NCBI GenBank assembly: GCA_946699065.1
Contig: CAMPDV010000007.1
Location: 1,240,001-1,304,000, forward strand
Length of the DNA stretch: 64,000 nt
Direction of reading: 5' to 3'
From: Loxodes magnus
Taxonomy: Eukaryota; Ciliophora; Karyorelictea; Loxodida; Loxodidae
Shown here: positions 49,991 through 63,704 of the stretch, piece by piece
Layout: every line of letters starts with the position of its first letter
How positions within the stretch are numbered: position 1 is the first letter of the stretch
Position numbers and translations under genes: made by a program
Notes under the pieces: model-generated
Database searches by the model: none
Told to the model about the DNA's origin: nothing
The model's input: only the letters and a program-made list of their open reading frames with translations

Positions 49991-52478
49991 TCATTATGGA
50001 ATTCTCTTTGTATTTAAATCTTGTAGATTTAGAACTTAAGCTAAGATTTCTTGGGTCTTTGAGGGTTTTTCTAGTACTCGATTCATTCCTGCATCTAAGC
50101 ATCGCTAAATATCACTGTTACTTGTATAAGCAGTAAAGCCTAGAATTGGACCATCATAGTTAAGTCTTCTAATTTTTTTTGTAGCTGTCCATCCATCCAT
50201 AATAGGCATTTCACAATCCATGGTAATTAACTTAAACTTCTAGCAGCATTAATTGATCATTTATTTTTAAATAAACTTCACTGCTTCTTATCCATTCTGG
50301 GCTTCTACAGTTTCATATTCAGATAAAGATTCTTTTAGAATATATCTTATCATTTCACTATCATCTACTATCAAAATTTCAGGGCACGAACACTTGATTT
50401 TCACCTTTTTATTTTTTTTAAAAATGATATTTGGCTAATTAATAAGCTTGGTTCTATTTATTATCTAGAAGCTGCTTTAAGATTTTTTGTCTTTAGTAAT
50501 TTTTCTACTATAACTTCGGTAAGTTTCGCAGATAAACGATCCATCTGAATTAAGGAGCTAATTTTAGGAATTAGAATACTATTTTACTGCATATGCGTTT
50601 ATATAGAAAGTAAACTTAGTTCCTTTATTCTTCTTAGTCTTTACTTTCATATTTTTACCTCCTAGCTAATATGCTAGCTATTATGATAAGTAAAGGCCTA
50701 ACCCAATCCCTTAAGGCTTATCTAAATTATACCAATTATTATTAGCTGAACCAAATAAGTCAAAGATATCTTAAAGTTTATCCTCATCTATTCCTATTCC
50801 AGTATCCTTTACTGAACACTTCAGCATTATTAGTTAGCATTTCTTACCTAAGAATAAATATTCAGTTTAGTTTTAATCTTATTTTTTCTTAGTCGATTCA
50901 TTTATAATAAGCTCTATTTTCCCTTCGTTAGTGTATTTAATGGAATTGCTTAACAAGTTTAAAAGAACTAAGTGAATTCTTTCTCTATCAATGAATACTG
51001 TTTGCTAAAATTACTCTTCTAATTTGCTAACTAGTTCTATTCCCTTGCTTTCAGCTTGCTATTTGAAAATCATAAGGTTTTCATCGATTAGCTGGCGTAA
51101 ATTAGTTTCAGTAGGATTAAGATTAAAATTACTTGATTGAATTTCTACTATATCTTGTATTTATTTTTGTATACCAATTAAAGAATGAGTTACTGATTCA
51201 ATCCTTTAGAATATGTCTTAGAAGTGCATCAAATATGTATTATTCTCATCAAAGTTTAGTTCATTTTGAATATAACTTTGGGCCGAGTTCACAACAGATT
51301 GTATATTAGCTACAGGATGTCGAATTTCATGATTAAAAGACCTGATGAAAATGGTTTTGTACTTGTTTTCTTAAAATCTTCTCTCCATTTCTAAGCTCTT
51401 TGTGATTTCTACGAATTTAATAGCTAGAGCATTTTCCTTTCCATATATCACACTTTAGCATCACACCTAAAACTTTCTTATTTTCTGCTAACTCTTTTTA
51501 ACTACTATTAACCCTAAAGTTTATAACTTCTGTGCATTCTAGTAGTTTAATTTTTTAGTCAGATCGTACAGGGAATGTTCTTGTAGAAGCTATTTTGAGA
51601 TATATGGTTTAAAAGGAGATTATTTCATAATTTCGAAAATATCCTAGTTCTAATTAAGTTTCTGCATTTCTTCGTTCATGTAGAGAATGTAGTCTTCCTG
51701 TATTACCAGTACAAGCTCATTCTTCATAATTTTAAAGCTCTTGAACGTTTTTTTTTCTTATTTTTTTGTATTTTTCTAATATTTTTTTATTAACTTCTAC
51801 TCATTTTTGTATATGCCTTGAATTTATAACCCCAAGAATGTAATACAAACTAAAAAGTATTTAACATTCTCTACTAAACATGTTATGCTTTGTAAATTGC
51901 TCAATAATTTCAATGCGAACATCAGGTTCTAGACAATGAGTATAGTTGCTTAAATCTTAAAGCTACTTATGGTATTGTTTCCAACCCAAACTGAAATTAA
52001 GTTAACATACCAGAAATAATATATATTCTAAAGGTCATTAGCTTGCGACTTGGAGTCCTGAATAAAGACTACGATTTCTTCTACTTGTAGCAAAGTAAAG
52101 AATAAATATCCCATAACTAAGTAAATCTAAAAATCTGTTTTGGATAAGCCGCCAGGTTTTTTAATGATAATTTTTATTATCACCATAAATGTTACCATGA
52201 CACATTAGCGAGTGCAGCTCTACTATTCACGAAGAAAAAGAACCAAGTTAACCAGATGATAAACAATAAAAAGCATCAAATATTTCTTCAGGAAAGCCTT
52301 AGATTTCGTTTCTTGAAACTAATCAAATGTAACTTATTGCATTTTATAATAATTAAAGCAAAGACGCTCTTATAACGGAAACAGTGTTTAATTTAATAAT
52401 AAACCCTACGTTTAAGAAAAATTATATATTTATTTATTTAAACGTTTTATTTCCTTCTTTAATAGTTTATTATAACAT
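49991..52478 (-). CDS. Hybrid sensor histidine kinase with C-terminal receiver domain
   Basis: Two-component sensor that autophosphorylates on His and passes phosphate to its own Asp. ATG 52478 and TAA TGA at the end (TGA 49993-49991), 822 residues after one 19-nt intron (51776-51794, GTTAATAAAAAAATATTAG). The first 230 residues hold several hydrophobic segments (SLLQLLQNAISYIWLV, YGIFILYFA, WPLEYILFLVCQL, ILFSLYYILGVI). A PAS-like region follows (VLVIQEDYILYMNEEMQ). The H box is SFNHEIRHPVANI with His377; N box LLNLLSNSIKYT, G1 VKDTGIGID, F box IFDLFG, G2 GIGLGLYLS. The receiver has acidic pair VDDSE, phospho-acceptor Asp748 (TMDCEMP), FTAYT and Lys798 (LEKP). All catalytic residues are present. 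Such kinases are common in ciliates. An alternative frame upstream of the intron avoids it but gives poorer text. Confidence 0.92.
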
Positions 52479-55400
52479 TTTGCTAACAATTAATTTAGGT
52501 GTAATATAAGTCTCACAATCATAAATGTAAGGATCTTCATGTAATGACATATATTTGAAATTAAATAGATTTTATCTCTTATATATTAATATGCTTATTT
52601 ATCTAAAGACTTTATTCAATCTAATCTTTAAATAATTCAATTGATACATTAAAATCACGATAATTATCTTTCAGTATTGCTAACTTGGATCTTCTATTTG
52701 TTCTTTTATAGAAATAGTTTCTCCTTTGATTTTCTAAAAATATAAAATTAGAATTGTTTAATTTTACTTCTTTATCCTAATTAAATTCATAGTGAGAAAT
52801 TAGTTGTTTTGACTTTGGAAATATAGAAGAAATATTAAGCCTCTGTAGATTAATATTTTATACTTCTTTAATGTAATTTACAAGAAATATTTACTTTTAT
52901 CATTTTTATCTTCCTATCTAAATTATCTTATTTCCTTAAACATCAGAACTTAAAGGAAACCTTCTTTACGGCGGGTAAAAGTCAATTGAAAGTCATACTA
53001 AATATCTAGATTTGTAGCCTTTTATAGTGTAAATATATCTAAAAAAGATCAAACAGGAAATATGCATACTAAGCTTCATCTTTAGAAATAAATTAAATGA
53101 TTATTAATTTAAGAACTACGAGAATAATAAATTAGTTTCCTATATTATTATATTAAGACTAGATCCAAACTTAATCTTTTATCTTACAAAGCAAAGAAGC
53201 TAATGTTATCACAAATTTTATTATTTTAGAAGACAAAATTATCATAATTAAGTTTTAGGTATTAATAGCAAGATAAAAAGAGTTTATTAACTAAACTTTA
53301 TATATTTGTTAGCAATATTTGAACATAAGCAAAACATGATTTAGAATATCTAGAAACTGATTGCAATTTAAATTGTTAAAAAAACAAAAGATTATATTTT
53401 GTATCTCTTTCCTATTTGAAATTGCCTTTAAAGTAAATATTTAACAAACCTTTTAAGTTATGAACTTTAGCACTAGAATTATTTAGTAGAATGATTCATC
53501 TATCTTACTGAAAAATTATATTTTGTTTTGTTCATTCAGATGTTTATTCATATCATGCAATTATCAAATTGTCTCGTTGACTAGAATGAGTTTAATTAAA
53601 AAACACTCCTAATTAAGTAGTTTCTTACTTTCTATTATATAAGCCTAAGCTTAATAGCTAATTTCCAGATAATGACTTATATCTTCTATAAATAATTTTA
53701 AGATTAAGTTTTTCAATTGAAAATATCCTTAATTAACAGAATACTAGCTACTTCTGTAAATGAGCCATTTGTAATGTGAAATTTTACAAAACGGCTAAAA
53801 TTTTTGATTATATAAACACAACTAAGCCTTTAATTCTTTGAGATAACCATAATCCAAAATTTTTAAGCTAAAAATAAATTTAGTTTCACATAAAGTGTCT
53901 ACTAAGATTTATGAAATGCAATAAAGAACCTCTAAAAAATAATAAAATTGCTACAGTTACCTTACCTTGCTAGCTATTAAATCTTTAATTTAATATTTAG
54001 AGTCAATAAAAGATAAACACTGAATATTTTGTCATTAAGATTATGAATTTAAAATATTAAGGAGTTTACTTATATATACTTTAGAAGTTAGAATCTTTAA
54101 ACTAATTTAAGCCAAATTGCTTACATACAAAGTATATTAAGATATTACTTATAATAACTTAATCTTTAGTCATATTATAATATATGAAAACTTTCTTAAT
54201 TTTTTAATTATTTCGGCTAAAGTTCTTAAAAAATGATATGTTGGTTAATTTTGCTTTAATCAAAGATAAAACATGCAAATAGATAACCGAAAAATGTAGC
54301 TAAAGTTCAGCATTAGCATAAAAATAAAAAGGCATTAAGTTATTTAGAAATTGATATTTCATTTAGCTAGTTAATTCTAATTATTAAAAATAGCCTATTA
54401 TGAGTTATATGAGTGTATTAAACCAGATTTATAGCATTAAATAACTCCTAAAATAATAGAACTTGTATTTCTTTAATAGCCAAAATATATAAATTATTTA
54501 TACTCAGTTTATTCTTTTAATACTTTAGAGATAATTATGATAAACTCTTTAATTATGCTCTCTAGACTTTCATTGCAAATCAGTTTAATTGAAATAAATG
54601 CAAAACCTTTTTCAAAAATATACAAGTTAAGATAGGAAATTTAAGATGATTATAATAAATAATAAATATTTAAATATAAGCTTCTTAAAATTAAGTCTTA
54701 ATTCCCTATTTTTAATATAAACTATTTATTAATTTAAAACTTTATTAGATAATTATGCTATAAGAATAGATTTGTCATGCTTATTTTTTAAGTCATGCTA
54801 TTTAGCTTCATTTCCTAAACATTTTAATTATCTAGGCTATTGTATATTTGAGTTTGGAATCTCTTGATTTCTTTTTATTAATTTAGAAAACGAACTTTTC
54901 GTTTTCAATATATCTAATTTTAGTGAAAAAGTAAAAAAAGCAGAATTAAAGTTAAGTTATATTTATTTCCTTTAAATTATAAGTAGAGTATTATATAATT
55001 AGATTTAGTATTTCAATTCTGATATATTAAAGCATACTAAATAGAACTTATCACTATAATATATATTTTTATCTAAGTAAATTTAAATATTTGGGTTCTT
55101 TATGCTATGTAAATCATATAAAATATTTACCTTCATTTTAACATATAAGAATCTTAAGATATTTTGCTCCATATATAATTTGAAATTTTGTTATTAAATT
55201 TTGAAAATTTTCATTAGCAAACTAAATTATACAGTTGCTAGTCTTTAAGAACTTTTGCATTAAATAGATTTACAAATATTAATCCGTTTAGCCTTTATTT
55301 GGTTAGATATTAAAGGCTTATTTATTTTATTCTTTGATAAATATAGAGAAATAACTGATTAGATGTAGAATAAAACTAATTTCTTTAATGTTTATCTTAT

Positions 55401-57705
55401 AATTTAATTGTTCGTATTTTTATTCTTTCTTAAATAGTTAGATCCTTTATTTTTACTATTATTTCAAAATCTTAACCTTAAACATTTTGCTAAACTTAAA
55501 TTTATTCTATATGCCTCATTATTCTTACTTACAAGTATAAGAACAAGCTTTTAATTATCTCTTATCTTTGTGCTTTAAATTTTATGTAATCTTTTTATAA
55601 ATTAATGAGATTGCTTATCATTTCAATATCTTTTATCAATAATTTCATGCTTTCAATTTGTATTTATAATAAACTTTGCTATTTTTATTTTTATTATTTT
55701 AACATTTAAGCTCTTAATTATCTTTGGTTCCTTCAATTATTATAAAATCTTAAAGTATTACTTTACTAGATTTTTAATACCTAAAATGTATGTATTTTTA
55801 TCTTATAAGTTGATTAAGATATAATAGTAATAAATATACTCATACTAATTTATAATTCATTTTTATTAATTATGCTTTCCTATAATTGTATTTTTCACTA
55901 GTGCTTGTATAGATTTAATACTTTGCATTACTATTATTATTTATTGCTTAAGTCAATTTATTTTATATAAGTTGATATCTTAAGCCTGTTATTATTTAAG
56001 TATTTCTTTCCTATATATTTAAAATTGCTAAAAGAGCAACTAGCACTATTTCTATTTCATCTATAGTTATTTCTAGGTCTTTTTCAAGTGAAAGAGCCTT
56101 TAAAGTTATTTGCTTCTGAATTTGCTTTCTGAAGAGATGATTAATAAACAGATTTATTTTAAATTAGTAATTTTTATTTATCTTAAAGAATAATAGCTAC
56201 TATCTAATTTTCATTAATATACCTCCAAATTATTTTAGATATCCCTTTAACTTTCATTTCTTTTACTTTATATACTTCTCTAAGATTTTAAAGTATTTAG
56301 ATAAATAAATAGCAAAACATATAGTATCATACTTAATAGATTAAATGTACTAATATATTAATATAAGAAAATAGATTAGTTTAGTGTTAATGCTGCTTAT
56401 GGTTTCTTTTATTATGTTATATTCTAAGAAAGACAGCTAATTCAAATTTTCTTAGCTTGCTTGATTACTATTTAGTGTGTATTTATTTAGAATAATACAA
56501 TTATAAGCTATTTTGCTACTAATTTCTTAGAATACCAATAAATATTATTTTATATTATATAAGCCAATAACAGTAATCTATCTAATGCTTTAATATAGTC
56601 ATATTATATAATAAACAACTAAAGTTACCAAGTATAAAGATAGGATAAAATTAAATAACCAAGTTATTTCTACTAATAGAAATGTTATTTAAGGTATAAT
56701 GTTTATAGTACTATATCAGTTAAATCTTTTAAACATTTACTACTATATATCTAAATTAACTGTATCTCATTAATTACTAGGTTTATTAACTATCTTATAT
56801 TACTTATTTTCACAATTCATTTTTATCAATCCTTTTTCTTTAGAGTGATGATTAGTCTAAAAATTCCTAACTAGATATTTTAATTAAAATTGGATAGAGT
56901 TAGCTATTTAACTAATTTATCAAATCACTTTTAATGTTTAATTTCTTGCTAATAATCATATAGTAGCATTAGTCTGGTCTATCATTCTAAGTATTATAAG
57001 TAAATAAATGTTTTTCAATGGGTAATATAAAGCATATATAGTCTTAAAAGTTTATAATACTCTGTAGTTGCTTTTGATGTAGTTAGATAAAGTTTGGATA
57101 TAGAATATAAGCTTTTATAAGTTTAAATGCTAGCTAAGCTTAATTATTATAATATTGCCTCTTAGTCTTTATACTTTTAAGTACTCACTTTATTCTATTT
57201 AGTATTACATAGTCAGATATACTATTAGATAAAGAGTATATATCTAGGATGACTAGAATAGCTTTAGTAATCTCAGATATTAACTAAGATGATTAAAATA
57301 AGTTAATGTGTATAATAAAGGAACTCCTTAATAGTAACATTATTGTTTTCAAATAAGCTTATTAAAGTATTATTTATTATATCTAACCAACAACTAATTC
57401 ATTTTACTCAATAAACCATTATAAATTATAAGCACTTAAATGCTAATTTTGTCAAAAGCCTTAAAACATAACCAATCATTATTAAAGCAAGGAGGTAACA
57501 TTGCTACAACTCAGAGTATACTTTTGAATACAAATTTTTAAATAAGTGTGTTTAAATTTCTAAAATAGCTTAGAGATTGAATAATGAGAAGAAGATAAAA
57601 GGAAAATGAAAATTTGTATTGTTAAGAGTATTTTAACGTTAATTAAAGCATTAATTTCTAAGAGTAGTTCATAAAGAGGATAAAGTATAAATACTTTTAT
57701 CATAA
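52479..57705. other. 5.2-kb gene-poor AT-rich region
   Basis: No gene or structured element could be supported on either strand. Composition is the same as in the 44-50 kb spacer. The left end should include the histidine kinase promoter and the right end that of the gene at 57706. Confidence 0.55.
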
Positions 57706-58276
57706 ATGGAATAAAATTAAAATGTGAATTAAGAGAACAAAATTAAATTGTTTTTGATTGGTTTGTGCTGTAGATGCTTTAGAAAGGAAAAAAGGTAATA
57801 CTTAATTTAGGGTCGTGCCGGATTAAAATAACACTAAGTACAAACAGGTAAATCAAGGAGAGACTTTCTACAATGATACTCAAGGAAATTCTGTAGAAAA
57901 AGAAGTTTATAATACAATAATTAACAACGGAGATACCTCTATGGCGGATAAAGTAAAACTATGTCAAAAAGAAGATGAAAGTTCTGAAGAAAATTAGAAG
58001 ACTAATTTACCTCCAATTGAATTAGATGAAAATCATTCAAAAAGAAGATCTTTAAGTGTAGGCTATTAGCATCAGAAATAAACTGTTAAAAAGATATATA
58101 ATAGTTAGAGTGAGCTAGACTAAGATAATAATGGAGAAGCTACTAATTCAAATTCCTTTGAAAACCGAAGATAGAAAAAGCGTAAAAGGTTTACAGTCCA
58201 TCACAACAGGTTGACAGGAATTTCGCGTGCTATTGAGTTAAAGCAGGAAGAGAAAGAAATCAACTTTAATGTTTAA
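57706..58276 (+). CDS. Hypothetical basic/acidic low-complexity protein with Cys-rich N-terminus
   Basis: ATG 57706; one 16-nt intron at 57795-57810 (GTAATACTTAATTTAG); 184 residues if TAA 58274-58276 stops. The N-terminus is MEQNQNVNQENKIKLFLIGL then CCRCFRKEKR, a hydrophobic patch followed by Cys and basic residues that could be lipid-modified. The rest is hydrophilic: SMADKVKLCQKEDESSEE, PPIELDENHSKRRSLSVGY, RRQKKRKRFTVHHNRLTGIS, with a strongly basic stretch (RRQKKRKR) that could be a nuclear or phosphoinositide signal, and a final helix AIELKQEEKEINFN. No family is recognised. Only about 40 nt separate it from the RIIa gene; a 16-nt intron (58271-58286, GTTTAATAAAATGTAG) would instead fuse the two in frame into one 320-residue protein. 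Confidence 0.65.
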
Positions 58277-58316
58277 TAAAATGTAGCTTCATAATAATTT
58301 TTATTTATTATAAAAG

Positions 58317-58700
58317 ATGGTAGAGAATCATAACGTTATAGGAATCCAAGGAATCATTCCATAACATAGAGCAAATGTTGAAGAACTAAAGCTTCATATT
58401 AAAATGGAAGATGAACTTTATTTGAGATAGCATCCTGAACTTGGCTATTTAATTTCTCTTTTTATGAGATAAGTTCTTGAAGAAAAACCCGCTAATGGAA
58501 TATAATTTGCTGGCAAATTTTTTGATAGATATGATTTAAAATAACTAGTAGATAAAGAAATTGCAAATATGTAAGGACATTAAGAAGAGGAATATTATAA
58601 AAGTGGATAGAGTCAAATGAGAGAAAGCTAAGATAAACTTAGTCTAAGTCAAGATAGTTCAAATTTCGCTCCTCAAGAAAAGCAGAGTGTAACTCCCTGA
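58317..58700 (+). CDS. RIIa/DPY-30-fold protein, RIIAD1-like
   Basis: Small dimerisation/docking protein, in other organisms linked to cilia and sperm tails. ATG 58317, TGA 58698-58700, 127 residues. Residues about 20-75 match RIIAD1: LKLHIKMEDELYLRQHPELG then YLISLFMRQVLEEKP, IQFAGKFFDRYDLKQLVDKE; the landmarks are YLR-HPE, the two amphipathic helices, the Pro before helix two, and F-A-x-F-F. The C-terminal half is Gln/Glu/Ser-rich (GHQEEEYYKSGQSQM, KLSLSQDSSNFAPQEKQS) and probably disordered. The next TGA downstream is only 42 nt later, in a sequence that looks non-coding, so TGA 58698 is the preferred stop. May be the 3' part of a fusion with the preceding gene. Confidence 0.8.
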
Positions 58701-61700
58701 TCTAGGAATTATCTTTTGCATAATTATTATTGATTCAAATATATTAACTCTAACCTTTCTAAATCACTAAGCTTCTGTCTTTTTAACCTTTCCATAAATC
58801 TATTTAGAAGTCCTATTATTAAAATTATTTCAATGTAAGCTTTTATCAAATTAATTTATTTATAAAGCCAGAAAGATAAAAATTTATCAAGGGAAACTAT
58901 GTAAAATAGTTTGATTAAGAATGTAAAATTAATATTTTTTCGTAGATCATATTTAACAAATGAAATTGTATATAAAAGTTCAAATTTTTAATATTTTGTG
59001 TTATTAAAATATTAATCTAATATATAAATGATTTTACTCAAATGACTCTCTCTTATATTAAATCTTACTAATTGAAGTGATAAAAGTCCATTATAATTAT
59101 AATTAATAAGTTTTATATATCAACTAATGTAAAAATTTCTGCCATCCCACATTTTATAGTAAATGATAATGAAAAATAAATCACAATATTAAATATTTAT
59201 TTATTTCAATTATCTTTAATATTTAGTTTTAATTGTAAGTTATAAAAAATTTAATATATTTAATTAAAGTTAAATCAATCTCTTTTTAGATTAAAATTTC
59301 ACTAGCATCATTAAATTTATCTAATATATGTCTTTAATAAAATAATTAATGTACATATTTTTTAAAATTAAGTTTGTTCAGAAGTAAATATAATTTTATT
59401 AATTTTAAGCATCTAAATAATTAAATTGTATATCATGCATGATAAGGTTCTAATGTTTTTCTTTGAAGAGAACCTTTAATATAATTTATTGAATTAATGT
59501 TATTAAATATATTTTTATTTAATTCAATTATATTAAATCTATTGCTTCATCTTAGTAATTCTTTTATATGTTTCATATTCTTAATATGGTGATAAATAAT
59601 TAATATCTATTAATTATTGATTAATAGATAAACTTTATATTGAATTATTAGTATAATAATAAACTTAATCAGTACACATCATACAAGATAATCTCTTTTT
59701 AAGGATTTTTTCCTTTAAAATATTAGTTTCTATGGTGCTCTAAAATTAAGCTGTTTTTAATTTTAATTTTATTTAAGTGTTATAGATGTAATCAGAAAAA
59801 AGGATTTAATTTATAATTAACTAATAAAATAGAAATGATTTCTTTATTGTCTTATTATACAATAAATTAGATGATAAAATAGATTTTTATAGATAAGTTT
59901 ATTATTTACCTTATAATTCCTTTAAATAATCTTAAGAGACTAATATCTTTTATTTTGTAAGTCTTCATTATAAGCGTTTACTTTTCTATGTATTCCTTTA
60001 CTATTAATTTTCTATTCTGTTTATTACAATTAAAATATTGCTTACTATAATTGAAGAAATCTTAATCAAATTTCAAATAGCTTTAGATTAAGTTTTATAT
60101 TCATAATTAAAGTACTTTTTATCTTTTTATTAACCCGTACTTTTTATATTAAGGGTAAAATGAATCAAATGATTATGAGGTAAAAGGAAACGATCTAGAT
60201 GTGAAGTGAATTTATTAATAACTAATTGGAGTTGATTGGAAATAGTTATTTAAATTAATAAATATAATAAATTTGATTATTTAGAAAGGAAATTATGCTT
60301 ATTTCAAATTTAAATAATTGTCTTGCCTAATTACTAAGAAACTTTAATAACTATCTTATTTTTTATGGTTTAGTCTTAATAAAATAGCATATACAAAGTT
60401 TTCAGTCTAATCTAATTGTATTTATTTGAAGGTAGCGCTTTCTATTCTAAATTTTGAATAATGCTTATAACATTAATTTATGGTAATTAGTTAATATCAT
60501 TTTTAATAGGTTTAAAATTAAATAAATATCCTTAAATATAAATTAAAATTTTGATATAAATACTCACTATCTTATAATATCTTCAATATATTTGCTCAAA
60601 TAAAACTCACTAATATTTGTTATTATCTATTAAATACTTTTTTAATGAGAGGCTATCTCATTATAAAGATGTTCTTATGATATTAAATGACTAAAGGTTT
60701 AATAATATAGCTAATAATATCTCTAAATGAATGCATAAATATATTTAATATCTTTAAATTTATTATAAATCATAGCAAATAGCTTTTATTCTAATTTAAT
60801 TGTTTATTAGTTTTTAAAAAGCTATATTTGTAAGTTTTAGACTTAAAAAGCAACTATTATAACTAACTGTGTAATTATAAAATTATTAGAGAAAATCAAA
60901 ATTAAAGTTTGCATATTAATGCTTTATAATTTAAGATTTATCTAAATAAAGAGTATAAACATAAAGCTGAATATGTAACCTATATTAAAGAGATAACAAT
61001 TGCTTTAGCCTAACTTCGCGTGTTTTAGAATTTTAAAGTCTAAAATGGAATGTTCAAATAATATTTCTACAATGATTTTCCTTGTCAAAATTTAATAATG
61101 AATATAACAGTAAAAACTGCATTCAAGTATTTTAAATTCCTTTAAAGATTATTTAGAAGCAAAAGTAAAGAAAATAAATTTTAAATAGCAAGTATAATGT
61201 AAATTTAGCACTTGCTAGAAATAAGTGTAAAATAGATAAGCTATATACATATTATCGTTTTTTCTTTATTTAAATTGCTTATACTAAGCTATTTAATATT
61301 TGAACGCTTACTAATTGTTGCTAGCTATTATTTTATAATATATTTTAAAGCTTATAATTTATATTAATTTAAAAAGGAAAATATACAATTAATAAGTTAT
61401 TAAAGTTTAAAATAATCTAAAGATAGAAGATAAAGAGCTAATAGTCCCTAAATTATTATATAGAAAAAGCCTTTAATATCCTTCTAGCGTAAAGATTAAC
61501 GATTTAAACATAGAAATTATATATCTTACATTCTTTATCAGTATAAAGGATATAAATATTAAGTTAAAAGAGCTTTCATATTTTGCAAAATCAAAAAATT
61601 TCTTTAGAAGTACTTTTACAAGATTTCTTAGAAGAAATAAAAATAGTTAGTGGAATAATGATCTGGAAAGTAATAAAATAGAAGTTACAGAAAGTAGGGA

Positions 61701-61736
61701 AAATTAAACTTAAAGGATGTTAAATTATTAAATAAT
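58701..61736. other. Long AT-rich spacer
   Basis: About 3 kb with no recognisable gene, RNA or repeat. Both strands were read with the reassigned code and gave only chance translation. Confidence 0.5.
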
Positions 61737-62732
61737 ATGGTGGAGAAAAATTCATAATAGTAGTCATAGTAAAAAGGAGGCTAACTGTTGCTAGATTCGG
61801 TTTCACCAGCAACTCGTTTACTTGAGAAAAGACGTTTAATGTATGAAGTCCAAGAAGCCTTCGAAAGATAAAAAGAAGAAGAAAGAAGAAAGGAAGAAGA
61901 GTTTAAGAAGAAAGAAGAAGAATTAAGGCAGAAAGATTTGTTCATTTAGAAATCTCTTATTGATTTTAATCGATTCCTTTAAGAAAACGAAGCTAAAAAA
62001 GCAAGAGCCGAGAAAAGGTTAGAAGAAGAAAATAGATAAAAATCCAAAAAGGAGAAAGAGATAGAAGAAGCTAAAATTTAGCTAGAAACACTTTAGATAG
62101 AATCAACAAAACTTGAAAAATAAGTATCTGCTATGAAAAAGTACGAAGAATACTTAGAGATGGTAAGAGAAAAAAATCCTGATGAATTTTCGGATATTAA
62201 CGAAATTTTAAATAGATACAAGACATTATAAGACGCAAATACTGATTTGAAAAAGAAATAAGATAAATTTGAAGCTGACATAGAAGCAATAAGAAAATAA
62301 AGAGATTAGTATGAAAAAGATAAGACCAATGAAATTCTATCTCTAGGAAATGAAATTGGCATTTTGTAAAAAAGGCTAGATGAATTAGAAATTAAGAGAG
62401 CTAAATTGTAAAAGAATGTGGAATTCAACACGGAAGAAGCAACTTAAAAATCTTTAGCTTTAGGATGTATTCTTATGGCAATTGATAACTTATACTAGAG
62501 ATGTAAAGATGATGGACCTAAAATTAACCATGCAAGCGAGGTGTAAATTGAAAAAATTACTTCAGAGGATTATGCAGCTAAAGGAGCTGAAGCTCAAAAG
62601 AAACTTAAGGTTATTGCTGCTTATCTAAACGATTTCAAAGATATAACGGCATAGCTGAAAAAAATAAAACAAGAGCAAAGGTTAGAGCAAAAGAAGAAAG
62701 AAGCTCTTCCAAAAACATTCTATGAGAATTGA
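61737..62732 (+). CDS. CCDC42/CFAP73-like axonemal coiled-coil protein
   Basis: Component of ciliary axonemes; the algal relative MIA2 acts with MIA1 near inner dynein f. ATG 61737, tandem TGA TGA at 62730-62735, 331 residues, no introns. The family start motif is at residues 21-36 (DSVSPATRLLEKRRLM), followed by EVQEAFERQKEEERRK and nearly continuous heptad-type coiled coil (EFKKKEEELRQKDLFIQKSL, ENEAKKARAEKRLEEENRQK, MKKYEEYLEMVREKNPDEFS). A less charged block LALGCILMAIDNLYQRC at about 250-266 matches the family's central conserved helix. The C-terminus is Lys/Gln-rich (LEQKKKEALPKTFYEN). Usual length is about 310-320 residues, so it is complete. Confidence 0.9.
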
Positions 62733-63038
62733 TGAAGCAAACAAAATAATATCTTTGTTAAAAAATATTCATATGAAATGTTAGTCTTTAAATATCTTTA
62801 ATAACATTAAAACTTCAAACCTTTAAAATTTAAAACAAATTATACAAAATCTTTAAATAAGCATTAATAGAAATAAATAAATAAGAAATTTTAATGTAAG
62901 CTCTTTAATGTTTATTTTAGATAGCTTATCATCTTTAAAATAATAAAGCCTATAATTATAAATAAGAGCTACTGTCAATTATAGTTATATTCTTTGTTAA
63001 ATTAATAACTCTAAATATTTTAGTTTAAGTTAATAGAA
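62733..63038. other. Intergenic spacer
   Basis: About 300 nt of AT-rich DNA between two plus-strand genes; nothing recognised. Confidence 0.45.
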
Positions 63039-63704
63039 ATGAGAAAAATCAATTTATTACTTCCAGGAAAAAGATTCAACTTTGTTAAAATACTCTATTT
63101 GCGAAAACTTGCCCAATAAGGAAAAACCAATTTTTTTGGACTTTTATTTAGAAAATTTTCTCTATTAATGAGCAAGTGAGAAATATTTCCTAATTTGTAA
63201 TTTTAAGAAATTAAGTTTGACGTTAATCAAATGCATAATAGCATATAAACTATTGATCCTTACACAATAACTACTTAGAAAAACTGCTATTAAAACGCAC
63301 TCTTATTGATAGATCTTAAAGCAAATTCAATATACGAAATTTCTTTTTAAATTTTCTTCAGTCAACATTCATTTATCAGTGTCGGAATTACTTAACGCTC
63401 TAAATATTGAAATGAAAGGGAATGATCTTTTATAGCTTTTAAAAATGGATTTGGATTAGCATTATAAGCAAGCAACATTTTCCACAATAAAAGAAAGATA
63501 AGTTGAAACAAAATAAAATCAGGCGATATCTTGAAAATGGGCATAAATACAAGAAATAGTGAATTATGATTTTAGTTAAATTAGGAAACTAAAAATTATA
63601 CTAGTAAGCATAATTTTTAAGAAATAAAATATTATCCAGCTGTTTCATTTTATAGTAAGAAGGATATGATCAAAGTTATTGAGGCTTATGTTACATATCT
63701 ATGA
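63039..63704 (+). CDS. SPRY-like domain protein
   Basis: ATG 63039 to TGA 63702-63704 gives 221 residues in one frame. From about residue 80 the text follows the SPRY/B30.2 pattern: SIYEISFQIFFSQHSFISVG, ITQRSKYWNEREWSFIAFKN (strand with Trp and Gly), KSGDILKMGINTRNSELWF (the GD-x-I turn) and EIKYYPAVSFYSKKDMIKVI (the final YPAVS strand). These match in order and spacing. SPRY folds are protein-interaction modules. The first 60 residues (LLPGKRFNFVKILYLRKLAQ) are less typical and ATG 63168 is another possible start. The frame continues past TGA without family similarity, supporting this stop. Assignment rests on motifs only. Confidence 0.65.

Noticed and set aside
49991-52478. Bacterial contamination or horizontal transfer for the histidine kinase.
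   Set aside because: It uses the same reassigned codons, a 19-nt intron and the same AT-rich composition as its neighbours, and hybrid kinases are normal in ciliates.
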